DNA from: Nibricoccus aquaticus | GTDB taxonomy: Bacteria; Verrucomicrobiota; Verrucomicrobiia; Opitutales; Opitutaceae | Reading direction: 5' to 3' | Length of the DNA stretch: 64,000 nt | NCBI RefSeq assembly: GCF_002310495.1 | Contig: NZ_CP023344.1 | Span: 2,356,001 to 2,420,000 of the forward strand | Part shown: one piece after another, positions 33,990 through 43,105 of the stretch | How the letters are laid out: every line of letters begins with the position of its first letter | How positions within the stretch are numbered: position 1 is the stretch's first letter | Made by a program: the position numbers and the translations under genes | The notes under the pieces: generated by a model | What the model saw: only the letters and a program-made list of their open reading frames with translations | Database searches by the model: none | Told to the model about the DNA's origin: nothing

Positions 33990-35033
33990 TTACGCTCTCG
34001 TTTTTTGAAACGGATAAAGTCCGTTTTCTTCGACCCAATGGCCTTCGACCATGGCGATGGTCGGATTTTCCGGGAGGCCTTTTTCGCTGCGGTGGATTTG
34101 GGCGACCACGGCATCCACGGCGTGACTGCCGATGATTTCGAAGCGTTGGTCGATGCCGGCGATTCTTTCGCCGCGTTCGTGATCGAGCGTGGCGAAAGCG
34201 AGGTTGGCGCAGGCGCGCGCGCCCAGGCCGGGGAGCAGGCTTTCGTGGACCTGGCGGGCGTTGGCGGCGACGATCGCATCGGGGGAATGTTGATCGAACC
34301 AGCTGCGCAGATCGCGCCGACTGACTTCGTCGAGGAAAAGTATCGGGGAGACGTGGTTTCCCGTGGCGAAAGCCGTGCGAAGATAGGCGCCGCTGTAAGA
34401 GTGGTTCGCGCGAAACTCCATGTCGCGGGCCATCGCGAGGGCGACGCGTTTGCAGCCGCGTTCGGCAAGTAATGCGAAGGTGCGCACCGCATTATCGAAG
34501 TGATGAGTGACGACGCGATGCACGTGAGGCGTTACGACGGAGTACGTCATGGCGACAGCGGTGAATTTGCTCCAGTCGAGCAACTGTTCGTAGTTCGCGG
34601 GATCGGGAGTCGGCGCGAGCAACAGTCCGCTGATCCCGCGAGCGAGCAGCATGCGCGTGAGCGCTTGGGGGTGGCCTTGGTATGTGCGCAAATCGATGTG
34701 ATCGAGCGTGTACCCGAGACGGGTGGCGCGGGCGGTGGCTCCATGCACGAGGTGCTTCACGAACGGGGCGGTGCGCGTTTGGAGGACGCCGAGATTTCCG
34801 GCGGACTTCAGCACGCGCTGGGAGCGCAGATGCTGCATTAGATGGGTGAGCAGGGGATCGGGCCGATAGCCCATTTTTTCCGCGAGCGCCTGGATGCGGC
34901 TGCGTTCGTCGGCTGAAACCTGCGGGCTGTTTCTCAGTGCGTAGGAAACAGTCATCAGACTCACGCGCGCGGCACTGGCGATCGCGCGCAGGGAGACACG
35001 GCGTTTATCGGACTCGGAAGACGAAGCGTTCAC
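33990..35033 (-). CDS. LacI-family transcriptional regulator (third copy)
   Basis: The 347-aa regulator has its HTH at residues 13-60 (VSLRAIASAARVSLMTVSYA, then LRNSPQVSADERSRIQALA) and an effector domain with RGISGLLLAPTPDPANYE, ERGCKRVALAMARDMEF and a C-terminus near HWVEENGLYPFQKTRA. It is divergent from the GPH symporter, separated by 358 bases, and probably controls the symporter - dehydrogenase pair. It is less similar to the overlapping lacI pair than those are to each other. Coordinates and start are clear; the inducer is not. Confidence 0.93.
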   Translation of the reverse strand: MNASSSESDKRRVSLRAIASAARVSLMTVSYALRNSPQVSADERSRIQALAEKMGYRPDPLLTHLMQHLRSQRVLKSAGNLGVLQTRTAPFVKHLVHGATARATRLGYTLDHIDLRTYQGHPQALTRMLLARGISGLLLAPTPDPANYEQLLDWSKFTAVAMTYSVVTPHVHRVVTHHFDNAVRTFALLAERGCKRVALAMARDMEFRANHSYSGAYLRTAFATGNHVSPILFLDEVSRRDLRSWFDQHSPDAIVAANARQVHESLLPGLGARACANLAFATLDHERGERIAGIDQRFEIIGSHAVDAVVAQIHRSEKGLPENPTIAMVEGHWVEENGLYPFQKTRA

Positions 35034-35117
35034 GGATGAGTTTTAGCAGGCGTGGGCTTGCCGCGAGCGGAAGGGTGAAATGTCGTTCATCACTGTACGC
35101 TAAAGATGTGGCGTGGT

Positions 35118-35129
35118 TTCGTTGACGAA
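35118..35129. promoter_or_regulatory. Inverted repeat TTCGTTGACGAA, candidate operator
   Basis: TTCGT-TG-ACGAA has perfect 5-bp arms and lies in the gap 35034-35391 between divergent lacI and GPH symporter genes, 85 bases from the lacI start. Nothing else in that gap was recognised. Confidence 0.35.
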
Positions 35130-35391
35130 GAAAGGCCATTTGTTGAGCGCATCGACCGGGCTTCGTTTCTTGGATGACGAAGCGGCGATGCCCAACACCC
35201 AACCCATGAGCGCTCAAGAATCTCGTCGCGCATTCCTCTGTGAATCTTTTGCCGGCGGCTGTTTTCGCGGAGGTGCCAGCGTCTGGCCCGGAGTGAGTCT
35301 CCAGACGAAACGCACCGGCATCAGCAAATCCTAATCAACTTTTGCGGAAGCTCATCGGTCGATGTGCTTCCGCGGTCACTTACTCTCGCGC

Positions 35392-36843
35392 ATGTCTACG
35401 TCACCTTCTGCTGCTCCTCATAAAACCGAATCGGTGGATCGTGTGCCGCTGCGCGAGAAAATTGGTCTTGGCCTGGGCAAAGTCGTGGCGGACGGCACGC
35501 ATGGAACGCTGCACGTGCTGGTGAATCCGATCTTCAACATGACGCTCGGGCTCAATCCCGCGCTCATCAGCCTGGTCGTTTTTATCCAACGTTTCTGGGA
35601 TGCGATGCTGGATCCGATTGTCGGGCAGTTCTCGGATAATTTTCGTTCCCGCTGGGGGCGCCGGCGTCCGTTGTTGCTGGCCAGTGCTGTGCCGCTGGCG
35701 TTGTTGTTCGGGGCGCTCTGGTGGTTTCCGGCGGGAGCGAGTGAGTCGATGCTCTTCTGGCACCTGCTGCTGGTGTCGCTGGTTTTTTATGCGGCGCACT
35801 CGCTCTACGCGATGCCGCTGGGCGGGCTGATGGTGGAGGCGACGGACGATTATCACGAGCGTACGCGGCTCGCGGGACTCACGCTGGCGTTCGGCTTTGC
35901 GTTCCAGATCGGCAGCCAGTGGCTGTTCAAGCTGACGCAGCTGGACGTGTTTTCCGATCAGATCTCCGGGCTGCGCTGGGTGACGGGCGGATGCGTTGTC
36001 CTGTTTCTTATCGCAGGGTTGCTGCCCGTTTTCATGTGCCGGGAAAGGCACTACAAACGGATCGCGGTGAAGCAGCCGCGCACGTCGCTGCGTAAAAATC
36101 TCAAGATGATCGGTGACAACCGCTCGTTCAAAGCGCTCCTCGGCGCGCGTTTCGTTTCAAGCTTCGGGTATAACATCGTGGGCATGCTCGGGATCTACAT
36201 GAACACGTATTACGTGTTTGGCGGCGACTTGAAGGGCGCGGCGTTTGCCTACGGGTTTCTCGGATCGGCCTTCCATGTGGCGGCCATCGTGATGTCGCTG
36301 CTGGTTTATCCGGCGATCGCGCGGCGTCTTGGGAAAAAGCGGACGCTGCAAGTTGCGGCGGGCGTTTTGATCGCTGGCTGTCTGAGCAAGATCATCGTTT
36401 ACCAGCCCGGTAATCCCTGGCTGCAGTTTATCGTGCTGGGCACAAACGGGGCGGCGATCGCAGGGCTTTCGCTGATGACGAACGCGATGCTGGGCGATGT
36501 GGCCGATCAAGATGAATGGCGCACGGGTCTGAGGCGGGAGGCATTATTTTCGTCGCTGCTCAGCTGGTTTGAGAAAGCGGGCAACTCGCTCGGGTCGCTC
36601 ATTGCCGGCTTCATTCTGGTCTGGATTGGGTTCAATGCGAAGCTGGGCGCGCAGTCGGCGCAGACGCTCCTGTTCATGAAGTATAGCTACGTGCTGGCGC
36701 CGCTGATCGGCGCGCTGCTGGCGCTGTATTTTATCCGGCGGTACGAGCTCACGGAAACGGGTGCCTATCAGATCAAAGAAGAACTGGCCCGTCGGCGGGC
36801 CGCAGCGGCGGCTGAGATCCCTCCAGGAGCCCAATCATCATGA
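35392..36843 (+). CDS. GPH-family glycoside/cation symporter
   Basis: The start at ATG 35392 (MSTSPSAAPHKTESVDRVPL) precedes a 483-aa, 12-helix protein of the glycoside-pentoside-hexuronide family (MelB/XynB relatives). Family features: FIQRFWDAMLDPIVGQFSDN with the cation-site Asp in helix 2, RSRWGRRRPLLLASAVPLAL, and AHSLYAMPLGGLMVEATDDY. The second half has MTNAMLGDVADQDEWRTGLR followed by REALFSSLLSWFEKAGNSLG. It should import a glycoside with Na+ or H+. Its stop overlaps the next gene by four bases (ATGA), so sugar uptake and the dehydrogenase are coupled. The divergent LacI gene is the likely regulator. Confidence 0.93.
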   Translation: MSTSPSAAPHKTESVDRVPLREKIGLGLGKVVADGTHGTLHVLVNPIFNMTLGLNPALISLVVFIQRFWDAMLDPIVGQFSDNFRSRWGRRRPLLLASAVPLALLFGALWWFPAGASESMLFWHLLLVSLVFYAAHSLYAMPLGGLMVEATDDYHERTRLAGLTLAFGFAFQIGSQWLFKLTQLDVFSDQISGLRWVTGGCVVLFLIAGLLPVFMCRERHYKRIAVKQPRTSLRKNLKMIGDNRSFKALLGARFVSSFGYNIVGMLGIYMNTYYVFGGDLKGAAFAYGFLGSAFHVAAIVMSLLVYPAIARRLGKKRTLQVAAGVLIAGCLSKIIVYQPGNPWLQFIVLGTNGAAIAGLSLMTNAMLGDVADQDEWRTGLRREALFSSLLSWFEKAGNSLGSLIAGFILVWIGFNAKLGAQSAQTLLFMKYSYVLAPLIGALLALYFIRRYELTETGAYQIKEELARRRAAAAAEIPPGAQSS

Positions 36844-37847
36844 ACATCGCGTTTTTAATGGGGGCCGACGTGTTTCGCGACACGTACGGTGATGAGTGTT
36901 TCAACGCGGCTTCCGCTTTGGGCCGTGTGCTGGGCGCGCCGCTGACAGCGGAGGAACTGGCTGATTCACCGCCGCCTTGGCTGGGTGAAGTCGAGGTGCT
37001 GTTCACCGGATGGCTCTGTCCGCGGCTCGATACGGCACTACTGACGCGCATGCCAAGACTGCGGGTGGTTTTTCATGGAGCGGGTTCGCTGCGGGGGATT
37101 TTGACGGAAGAAAGCTGGGCGCGAGGAATCGTTTTTGCGAATGCCGCGGCGTTGAACGCGATCCCCACGGCGGAGTATGCCTTCGGCTCGATCCTGCTTT
37201 CGTTGAAGCGGGCGTGGCAGCAAGCAGCGGTCGTGCGGCAGCGGCGGGCGTATTCAGTTGTTCCATCCGTGAGTCCGCTCCCGTTGCCCGGAGGGGTCGA
37301 TTCCACAGTCGGGCTGGCTTCTCTTGGGCAGGTGGGACGTCGAGTAGCTGAATGGCTGGGGCAACTGGACGTGAAGATCATCGCGCACGACCCCTTTGCG
37401 TCGGCAGAAACCTTTGCCCGACTGAAAATCAGGCCCGTTTCGCTGGATCAGCTCTTCGCGGAAGCTGACATCGTATCGCTGCATACCCCGCTGCTGCCGG
37501 CGACGGCTGGCATGGTGAATGCCCGGTTGCTCGCGCGGATGAAGCCTGGCGCGACGCTCATCAACACCGCGCGCGGTGGACTGGTGAATGAGCGCGACCT
37601 CGTGGCGGCGTTGCGAGATCGGCCCGATTTGCAGGCGATTCTGGATGTCACCGATCCAGAGCCTCCGGAGGCGATGTCGCCGCTCTATGATTTGCCGAAC
37701 GTGTTTCTCACTCCTCATCTCGCGGGCTCTCTAGGTCCGGAGTGCCGGCGCATGGGACGGGCGATGGTCGATGAGTTTGGCCGGTTTTTGCGGGGCGAGC
37801 CGTTGCGGCATGGAGTCACGCGCGAGGAGTTCATGCGCATGGCGTGA
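36840..37847 (+). CDS. D-2-hydroxyacid dehydrogenase (carbohydrate locus copy)
   Basis: This 335-aa protein has the family's nucleotide-binding motif (LASLGQVGRRVAEWLG, near residue 160), DIVSLHTPLLPATAGMVNAR, the Arg of LINTARGGLVNERDLVAAL, the acidic ILDVTDPEPPEAM and the catalytic His in FLTPHLAGSLGPE. It differs in sequence from the copy at 7662 and belongs to a lineage often seen beside sugar transporters in Verrucomicrobia and related soil bacteria. It overlaps the GPH symporter by four bases. Its substrate is probably a sugar-derived 2-keto or 2-hydroxy acid, but this is inferred from context only. Confidence 0.9.
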   Translation: MNIAFLMGADVFRDTYGDECFNAASALGRVLGAPLTAEELADSPPPWLGEVEVLFTGWLCPRLDTALLTRMPRLRVVFHGAGSLRGILTEESWARGIVFANAAALNAIPTAEYAFGSILLSLKRAWQQAAVVRQRRAYSVVPSVSPLPLPGGVDSTVGLASLGQVGRRVAEWLGQLDVKIIAHDPFASAETFARLKIRPVSLDQLFAEADIVSLHTPLLPATAGMVNARLLARMKPGATLINTARGGLVNERDLVAALRDRPDLQAILDVTDPEPPEAMSPLYDLPNVFLTPHLAGSLGPECRRMGRAMVDEFGRFLRGEPLRHGVTREEFMRMA

Positions 37848-38017
37848 GCGAATTTTTCGCGCTGGCGAGGAGGTGTGATCGCAACGTCGTCGTTGGAAGA
37901 GGGAGAGGCGCGGGGATTTTGCAGGGAGTATTGTGCGAGGTCGGGAATTGTTTGTTCTAGGGCAGCGACCGTTGGAGTGTCCTGGCGGTTTCGCACTCGC
38001 GGTACTCGAAATTCCCC

Positions 38018-39940
38018 ATGTCTACCTTCGCCCGAAATCCCCTGAAAACCCGAGATGATGTGCAGCGTTTGGTGCATGAGCTGATCGAGCCTGTGACGGC
38101 GCATTTTTCGCCGGGGCGCGCGCAGGTGATGCTGGGGCCGAACCGGGCGCTGTACGGAGATCCGGCGGGATTGCTGGAAGGGTTTGCGCGTCCGCTGTGG
38201 GGACTCGCGTCGCTGGCGGCGGGCGGGGGGAAGTTCAAGCACTGGGATTTGTGGCGGACGGGGATCGAGAACGGGACAAATCCGGCGCATCCGGAATACT
38301 GGGGTGAACCGGGCGATTACGATCAACGAAGCGTGGAGATGGGGGCGTTTGGCGCGGGGCTGGCGCTTGCGCCGAAGGAGCTGTGGGAGAAGTTATCGAA
38401 GACGACGCAGGCGCGGCTGGTGGCGTGGATCTCGCGGATCAACGGCGTGCAGCTGGTGCAGAGCAACTGGCTATTTTTTCGCGTATTGGTGAATCTGGGA
38501 CTGCGGACGCGCGGGCAGCCGTGGAGCGCGGAGCGGGTGGAGGCGGATCTGGCGAAGCTGGACACGTTTTACCTGGGCAATGGTTGGTACGAGGACGGAG
38601 CGCGGGCGGCGCATCTGCGCGATGGGCGGACGGGGGATTATTACGTGCCGATGGCGTTTCATTTCTACGCGCTGATCTATGCAAGGGTCGCGGGGGCGTC
38701 GGACCCGGTGCGGGCGTCGCGTTATCTGGAGCGGGCGCGGCTCTTCGCGGGGGACTTCGTGCATTATTTTTCGGCGGACGGAGCGGCGCTGCCGTTTGGG
38801 CGGAGCCTGACGTACCGGTTTGCGCAGGGAGCGTTTTGGGGCGCGCTGGCGTTTGCTCCGGTGGAAGCGATGCCGTGGCCGGTGGTGAAGGGGCTTTATC
38901 TGCGGCATCTGCGCTGGTGGATGCGGCAGCCGATTTTTTCGGAGACGGGGCTGCTCACGATTGGGTATGCTTATCCGAATCTGGCGATGGCAGAGAGCTA
39001 CAACTCGTCGGGGTCGCCGTACTGGGCGATGAAGGCGTTTTTGCCGCTGGCGCTGCCGGAGAGTCATCCGTTCTGGCGGGCGGAGGAAGCGCCGCTGCCG
39101 CTGCGGCCGGTGGTGAAGACCCTCCTCGGGGCGCGGCTGGTGGCGGTGACCGATCCGCAAACTCGGGAAGTGACGGCGATCAACCCGGGGCAGGAAGTGG
39201 GCGACTGGCCGAGGCATGCGCCGCAGAAGTATTCGAAGTTCGCGTACTCGACGCGGTTTGGTTTCAGCGTGCCTGTGAGTTCGGCGACGCCGCAGGAAGG
39301 CGGGTTCGACTCGATGCTGGCGTTGAGCGATGACGGGCGGCGGTTTCGTGTGCGCGAGCAGTGTTTCGACGCGCAGGTGAAGGACGGGGTGGCTTATTCG
39401 CGGTGGCTGCCGTGGGCGGATGTGGAGGTGCAGACGTGGTTGATCGCGGCGGAGAGCAGTCATGTGCGCGTACACCGGGTGCGGAGCGCGCGGAAGCTGT
39501 GGAGTTTTGAGGGAGGATTCGCGGCGGGGTATGTGGGGCGGGCGGACTCGAAGCGGGAGGCGCGGGAGGATGGGGTGGCGGTGGTGATGACTCCGTTTGG
39601 GCGTTCGTGGATGCGCGATCTAGTCGCGGGTGGTGCCGGCGGAGTTCGCAAGGCGGTGTGCGTGGATCTCGGCGTGAGCAGTCATGTGTTGTTTTCGTTG
39701 TCGGTGATGCCAGGGCTCCGCGGCGAACATGTGGCGGAAGAGTTCTGGGTGGCGTGTGTGGCGGGTGGCGGAGCGGAGAATGCTGACGCGGGGCGCGGAG
39801 CGGATTTCCGCGTGGAGCTCGAGGGTGGCGCGGCCTGCCGGGTGTTGCGTGCGGGTGCGGCGTGGTGGTCGCTGTCGGAGGGCGGAGGCTGCGGTGAGTC
39901 GAGCGAGGCGCGGCTGTCGGCGCTGCGGATGGGCGTCTAG
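38018..39940 (+). CDS. DUF2264 domain protein
   Basis: The 640-aa protein matches DUF2264: RNPLKTRDDVQRLVHELIEP at the start, ALYGDPAGLLEGFARPLWGL, NGTNPAHPEYWG, VQSNWLFFRVLVN, LDTFYLGNGWYEDG, YYVPMAFHFYALIYA and GRSLTYRFAQGAFW, rich in aromatic residues spread over alpha-helical repeats. These suggest an alpha/alpha toroid like those of polysaccharide lyases and unsaturated glucuronyl hydrolases. Biochemical function is not established. The C-terminal 230 residues form a beta-rich region. There is no signal peptide, so it acts in the cytoplasm, probably on products imported by the neighbouring symporter. It begins 170 bases after the dehydrogenase on the same strand. Confidence 0.88.
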   Translation: MSTFARNPLKTRDDVQRLVHELIEPVTAHFSPGRAQVMLGPNRALYGDPAGLLEGFARPLWGLASLAAGGGKFKHWDLWRTGIENGTNPAHPEYWGEPGDYDQRSVEMGAFGAGLALAPKELWEKLSKTTQARLVAWISRINGVQLVQSNWLFFRVLVNLGLRTRGQPWSAERVEADLAKLDTFYLGNGWYEDGARAAHLRDGRTGDYYVPMAFHFYALIYARVAGASDPVRASRYLERARLFAGDFVHYFSADGAALPFGRSLTYRFAQGAFWGALAFAPVEAMPWPVVKGLYLRHLRWWMRQPIFSETGLLTIGYAYPNLAMAESYNSSGSPYWAMKAFLPLALPESHPFWRAEEAPLPLRPVVKTLLGARLVAVTDPQTREVTAINPGQEVGDWPRHAPQKYSKFAYSTRFGFSVPVSSATPQEGGFDSMLALSDDGRRFRVREQCFDAQVKDGVAYSRWLPWADVEVQTWLIAAESSHVRVHRVRSARKLWSFEGGFAAGYVGRADSKREAREDGVAVVMTPFGRSWMRDLVAGGAGGVRKAVCVDLGVSSHVLFSLSVMPGLRGEHVAEEFWVACVAGGGAENADAGRGADFRVELEGGAACRVLRAGAAWWSLSEGGGCGESSEARLSALRMGV

Positions 39941-40048
39941 CGGGGAAGGAGCAGAAGGCGTGGCCGCAAAAAGGCGCAAGGGGGGCGCAAAACGGAGGAT
40001 GGACGCTGGGCGGGGGGGAGCCGGTGGGTGGGGGATGCGCGGTGGGGA

Positions 40049-40079
40049 GGCCGGGCACGGCGTGCCGGCCCTACCTGGG
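40049..40079. repeat. Variable-stem hairpin repeat (AGGTAGGGC type)
   Basis: GGCCGGGCACGGCGTGCCGG plus CC folds into a stem and is followed by CTACCTGGGG. It shares the minus-strand core AGGTAGGGC with 20398-20431. It lies between the convergent DUF2264 and prmB genes and might also help end transcription. Confidence 0.65.
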
Positions 40080-40085
40080 GAGACC

Positions 40086-41009
40086 CTACCTTAGGCGGGC
40101 GGCGTGGATGAGGCAGACGCAGTTGCTGCCATCTTGTGTCTCCAGCCATTGGAGACGGAGGGATTTGAATTCTTTGTTCATCGCGGGCTGGAGGGCGCCG
40201 ACTTCGAGGACGACGATGCCGTGGGGTTGAAGGCGGTCGCGGGCCTGGATGAGGAGGCGGCGGATGATGTCGAGGCCGTCTTTGCCGCCGTCGAGAGCCA
40301 TGCGGGGTTCTTTCTGGAACTCGACGGGGAGGTTGTCGCAGAGGGCGCTGGGTTCGTAGGGCGGGTTGCTGAGGAGGATGTCGTACTTCACCGGAGGAAC
40401 TGAGGTGAAGACGTCGCTCTTGTGGAGGGTGACGCGGCGGGTGAGCTGGTGGGCTTTGACGTTGATGGCGGCGACTTCGAGGGCGGCGGGGGAGAGGTCG
40501 ATGGCGTCCACTTTAGCCTTGGGGAATTCGTGGGCGAGGAGGAGGGCGAGGCAGCCGGAGCCGGTGCAGACATCGACGGCGTTTTTGACGGTGACGTTGG
40601 ATGGCAGATACGTGGCGAGGGTGGGGATGAGTTCGAGGAAGTAGGAGCGGGGGATGATGACGCGTTCGTCTACGTAGAAACGGTGTTCGCCGAGGAAGGC
40701 TTCGCGGGTGAGGTAGCCGGCGGGGATGCGTTCGATGGCGCGGCGGGCGAGGATTTCGCGGAGGGCGATGCGCTGGGCGGGGGAGAGTTTTTGGTCGAGG
40801 ACGCGCGGGTCGCTGTCGAGCGGCCAGTCGAGGGTGCGGAGGAAAAGGTAGAGGGCTTCGTCGTGGGCGGTTGTGGCAACCTGGCCGAGGGCGAGGGAGG
40901 CGCGGGCGTAAACGTCTTCGGCGAAGGCGAGCCAGTCGCGGAGAGTCGCGAGTTGGGACGTGGGCGGAAGGGCGGTGAGCGGGGCGGGAGATTTTTTCGC
41001 GCGGGCCAT
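40086..41009 (-). CDS. prmB: Protein-(glutamine-N5) methyltransferase, PrmB/HemK family
   Basis: The start at ATG 41009 (MARAKKSPAPLTALPPTSQL) gives 307 aa; a longer frame upstream overlaps the rhomboid-like gene and is improbable. The N-terminal helical domain (WLAFAEDVYARASLALGQV, PAGYLTREAFLGEHRFYVDE) and the Rossmann methyltransferase (NAVDVCTGSGCLALLLAHEF; AIDLSPAALEVAAINV; ILLSNPPYEPSA with the NPPY motif) match PrmB, which methylates a glutamine of ribosomal protein L3. The RVIIPRSYFLELI segment also fits PrmB. PrmC cannot be fully excluded. It is 31 bases after the rhomboid-like gene and probably co-transcribed. Confidence 0.9.
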   Translation of the reverse strand: MARAKKSPAPLTALPPTSQLATLRDWLAFAEDVYARASLALGQVATTAHDEALYLFLRTLDWPLDSDPRVLDQKLSPAQRIALREILARRAIERIPAGYLTREAFLGEHRFYVDERVIIPRSYFLELIPTLATYLPSNVTVKNAVDVCTGSGCLALLLAHEFPKAKVDAIDLSPAALEVAAINVKAHQLTRRVTLHKSDVFTSVPPVKYDILLSNPPYEPSALCDNLPVEFQKEPRMALDGGKDGLDIIRRLLIQARDRLQPHGIVVLEVGALQPAMNKEFKSLRLQWLETQDGSNCVCLIHAARLR

Positions 41010-41040
41010 GGACGTGTGAAAGTGCGAACGCGTAGCGCGA

Positions 41041-41847
41041 TCAGGAGGCGGCTTTGTCGCTGGTGGCGGTTGGTTGCCGGCTGGGCAGGTGGTCGGTGCA
41101 GTAGCAGCGGTCGTCGGAGGCGTAGCGGAAATCGAGTTCGGGATTGGTGCGGTCGGTGCGGTTACAGACGGAGCAGGTGTGGCGGGCGTCGGTGGCGGAG
41201 GCCTTTTCGTCATCGCGGCGCAGGGAGGCGGCGGGGTTGCGGCGGCCTTGCTGGCGGAGGGCGCGGAGGAGGTCGGCGCCGAAGAAGATCAGGAAATTGC
41301 CGACGGCGGCGGCGACGGCGAGTTTGGCGGAGAGGCCGCCGCTGAAAAACTGGAACGCGTAGCCCGCCCAGGCGAGCAGGGCCAGCCACTTGATTTTCAC
41401 GGGGAGGACGAAGAACAGCAGGAGTTCAAAGTTGGGATGCACCCAGGCGAAGGCGAGGAAGACGGCGCCGCCGATGAAGATGTTGGTGGCGATCGAGTAG
41501 GGGGTGATGAAGGAGAGGCCGACGGTGAGGGCCCAGCCGGTTAGGAGGAAGAGGTTGTAGCGCAGGGGGCCCCAGAAGTGTTCGAGCGCGCTGCCGTAGA
41601 GGTAGAGCAGGTAAAGGGCGAAGGCGATGAAGAGGTAGCCGGAGGCGGGCGGGATGAAGACGAAGGTGAAGAGGCGCCACCATTCGCCGGCCTGGACGAG
41701 GGCGGGAACGAGTGTGAGCAGGTTCACGTCGATGAGGTTCATCATCGATGTGAGCAGCACGAAGACCTGGCCGATCACGATGAAGAGCGTGAGGTTGGTG
41801 ATGGCGAAGGGTTCGAGGCGGCGCTCCAGGCGTTGCAACAGAGACAT
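41041..41847 (-). CDS. Rhomboid-like membrane protein, predicted inactive, with C-terminal Cys/His motif
   Basis: The 268-aa protein has a rhomboid-like arrangement of about six helices: TNLTLFIVIGQVFVLLTSM, WWRLFTFVFIPPASGYLFIA, YLLYLYGSALEHFWG, LFLLTGWALTVGLSFI, FIGGAVFLAFAWVHPN, and LAVAAAVGNFLIFFGADLL. The WWRLFTFVF and LEHFWG motifs are rhomboid hallmarks. The GxSG nucleophile motif is replaced by FIGGAVF with no serine, and the last helix lacks the catalytic His, so proteolysis is not expected. The cytoplasmic tail has CSVCNRTDRTNPELDFRY and CYCTDHLP, a possible metal-binding site. Function may be membrane-protein handling by a pseudoprotease. It precedes prmB closely on the same strand. 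Confidence 0.8.
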   Translation of the reverse strand: MSLLQRLERRLEPFAITNLTLFIVIGQVFVLLTSMMNLIDVNLLTLVPALVQAGEWWRLFTFVFIPPASGYLFIAFALYLLYLYGSALEHFWGPLRYNLFLLTGWALTVGLSFITPYSIATNIFIGGAVFLAFAWVHPNFELLLFFVLPVKIKWLALLAWAGYAFQFFSGGLSAKLAVAAAVGNFLIFFGADLLRALRQQGRRNPAASLRRDDEKASATDARHTCSVCNRTDRTNPELDFRYASDDRCYCTDHLPSRQPTATSDKAAS

Positions 41848-41933
41848 GGGAAGACGGTTTAGGCGCGGGCGGGGATGTTCAACCTGCGAATGCGGAAAGG
41901 CGGGTGAGGGGCACCGGGTACGCGGAGAGCGAA

Positions 41934-41960
41934 CGGACGACAGGGAGGTCGTCCCTCCAG
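41934..41960. repeat. GGAGGTCGTCCCTCC hairpin repeat
   Basis: Copy of the element at 7016 and 58938 (CGACAGGGAGGTCGTCCCTC). It lies in the 123-base gap between the DUF481 and rhomboid-like genes. Confidence 0.7.
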
Positions 41961-41970
41961 GGGAAAGCGG

Positions 41971-42993
41971 TCAGAGGGCGTAGCCGATGGAGCTCGTCAC
42001 GCGCTGATCGGCGCGGAGGGTTTTATTGGCGATGCTGTTGTCGTACTCGTACTCGTAGCGAAGATTCAACGACACGCGTTCGCTGACGCGGCCCTGGAGG
42101 GAGGTGTTGAAGCGGAAGCGGTAGTTTTCCGCGGGCACGTTGCCGTGGAGGATCGGCTTGGTGGAGTAGAGCACACCGGATTCCTGGAGGAGGGTGAGGC
42201 GGCCGCTGATCTTGTAGGAGTAGTCCTGGAAGAATTCGCTGAGGTAGATCCAGTCTTCGGGCAGGCCATTGGTTTCGCGGTACTGGCCGGTGCCGCCGAG
42301 GCCGGCGTTGAGGATGTGGCGGCCGCGCTGGAGGAAGCGGTAGCCGAGGCCGGCGTTTTGCTCGAAGTTGTGGTCGATGTGTTTTACGCGATCGATGAAG
42401 TAGCTGGTGAGCGTCTGCGTGAAGGTGCGCTCGCTGAGTTCGTGGCGCCAGCGGAAGGAGGCTTCGTAGCGCTCGGAGTTGACCTGGTTATTTTGCTTTC
42501 CGTAGAGGACGCGGCCACTGGCTTTGAGGAGGTTGGCAGTCTTGGCGGCGCTCTCAGCATCGACGCGGAGGGAGCCGGTGATCATGTCGCGGCGTCCGGA
42601 TTGCTGCTGGTAGCCGAACTCGATCTTACCCTTCCATTTTGGTTTCGGGGCGGGCGGGGCGTTTTTAGCGGCGGCGGACTGGGTGGTGCCGGCGGTGGGC
42701 GCGGAGCCGGAGGGTTTTTCGGCAGGGGCGGCGGACTTGGCGGGAGGGAGGCCGACCAGGCTTTCGACTGGGGTGTCGGGGACGTTGATGATTTTGGCGT
42801 CGATCGCGGGAATGAGGATCGTGCCGAGGACGGGGGATTTGAAGTGGATGAGGCCGTTTTCAGTTTTGAGGTGTTCGCCGCGGAGGGTGTCTCCATTTTT
42901 CAAATGCAGCTCGGTCGCGGCCGGGAGTGTGTGCGGGAGGAGGGCGCAGACGGTGGCGAGGGTGGCGGCGAGACGGAGGACGAGGCGGGACAT
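41971..42993 (-). CDS. DUF481 outer-membrane-like protein
   Basis: This 340-aa protein has a signal peptide (LVLRLAATLATVCALLPH, cleavage near LPAAT). An N-terminal ELHLKNGDTLRGEHLKTENG module follows, a small beta domain common before DUF481. A Pro/Ala-rich linker (residues 85-120) leads to a beta-rich DUF481 barrel (KGKIEFGYQQQSGRRD; FRWRHELSERTFTQTL; GLGYRFLQRGRHILNAGLG; LNLRYEYEYDNSIANKTLRA). DUF481 proteins are related to YdiY, an acid-inducible putative outer-membrane protein; the molecular role is unknown. It lies downstream of the TPR gene by 112 bases on the same strand and may be co-transcribed with it. Confidence 0.88.
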   Translation of the reverse strand: MSRLVLRLAATLATVCALLPHTLPAATELHLKNGDTLRGEHLKTENGLIHFKSPVLGTILIPAIDAKIINVPDTPVESLVGLPPAKSAAPAEKPSGSAPTAGTTQSAAAKNAPPAPKPKWKGKIEFGYQQQSGRRDMITGSLRVDAESAAKTANLLKASGRVLYGKQNNQVNSERYEASFRWRHELSERTFTQTLTSYFIDRVKHIDHNFEQNAGLGYRFLQRGRHILNAGLGGTGQYRETNGLPEDWIYLSEFFQDYSYKISGRLTLLQESGVLYSTKPILHGNVPAENYRFRFNTSLQGRVSERVSLNLRYEYEYDNSIANKTLRADQRVTSSIGYAL

Positions 42994-43105
42994 GCTGCGG
43001 CTGGACGTGGAGGGAATCGGTTTATCCGCCCGGCCTGACGGGGAGGCGGGGGCGTTTGTTGCGGATTTTTTCTGCCGGGCGCGCCAGGCGGGGGCAGGCG
43101 TGGCG

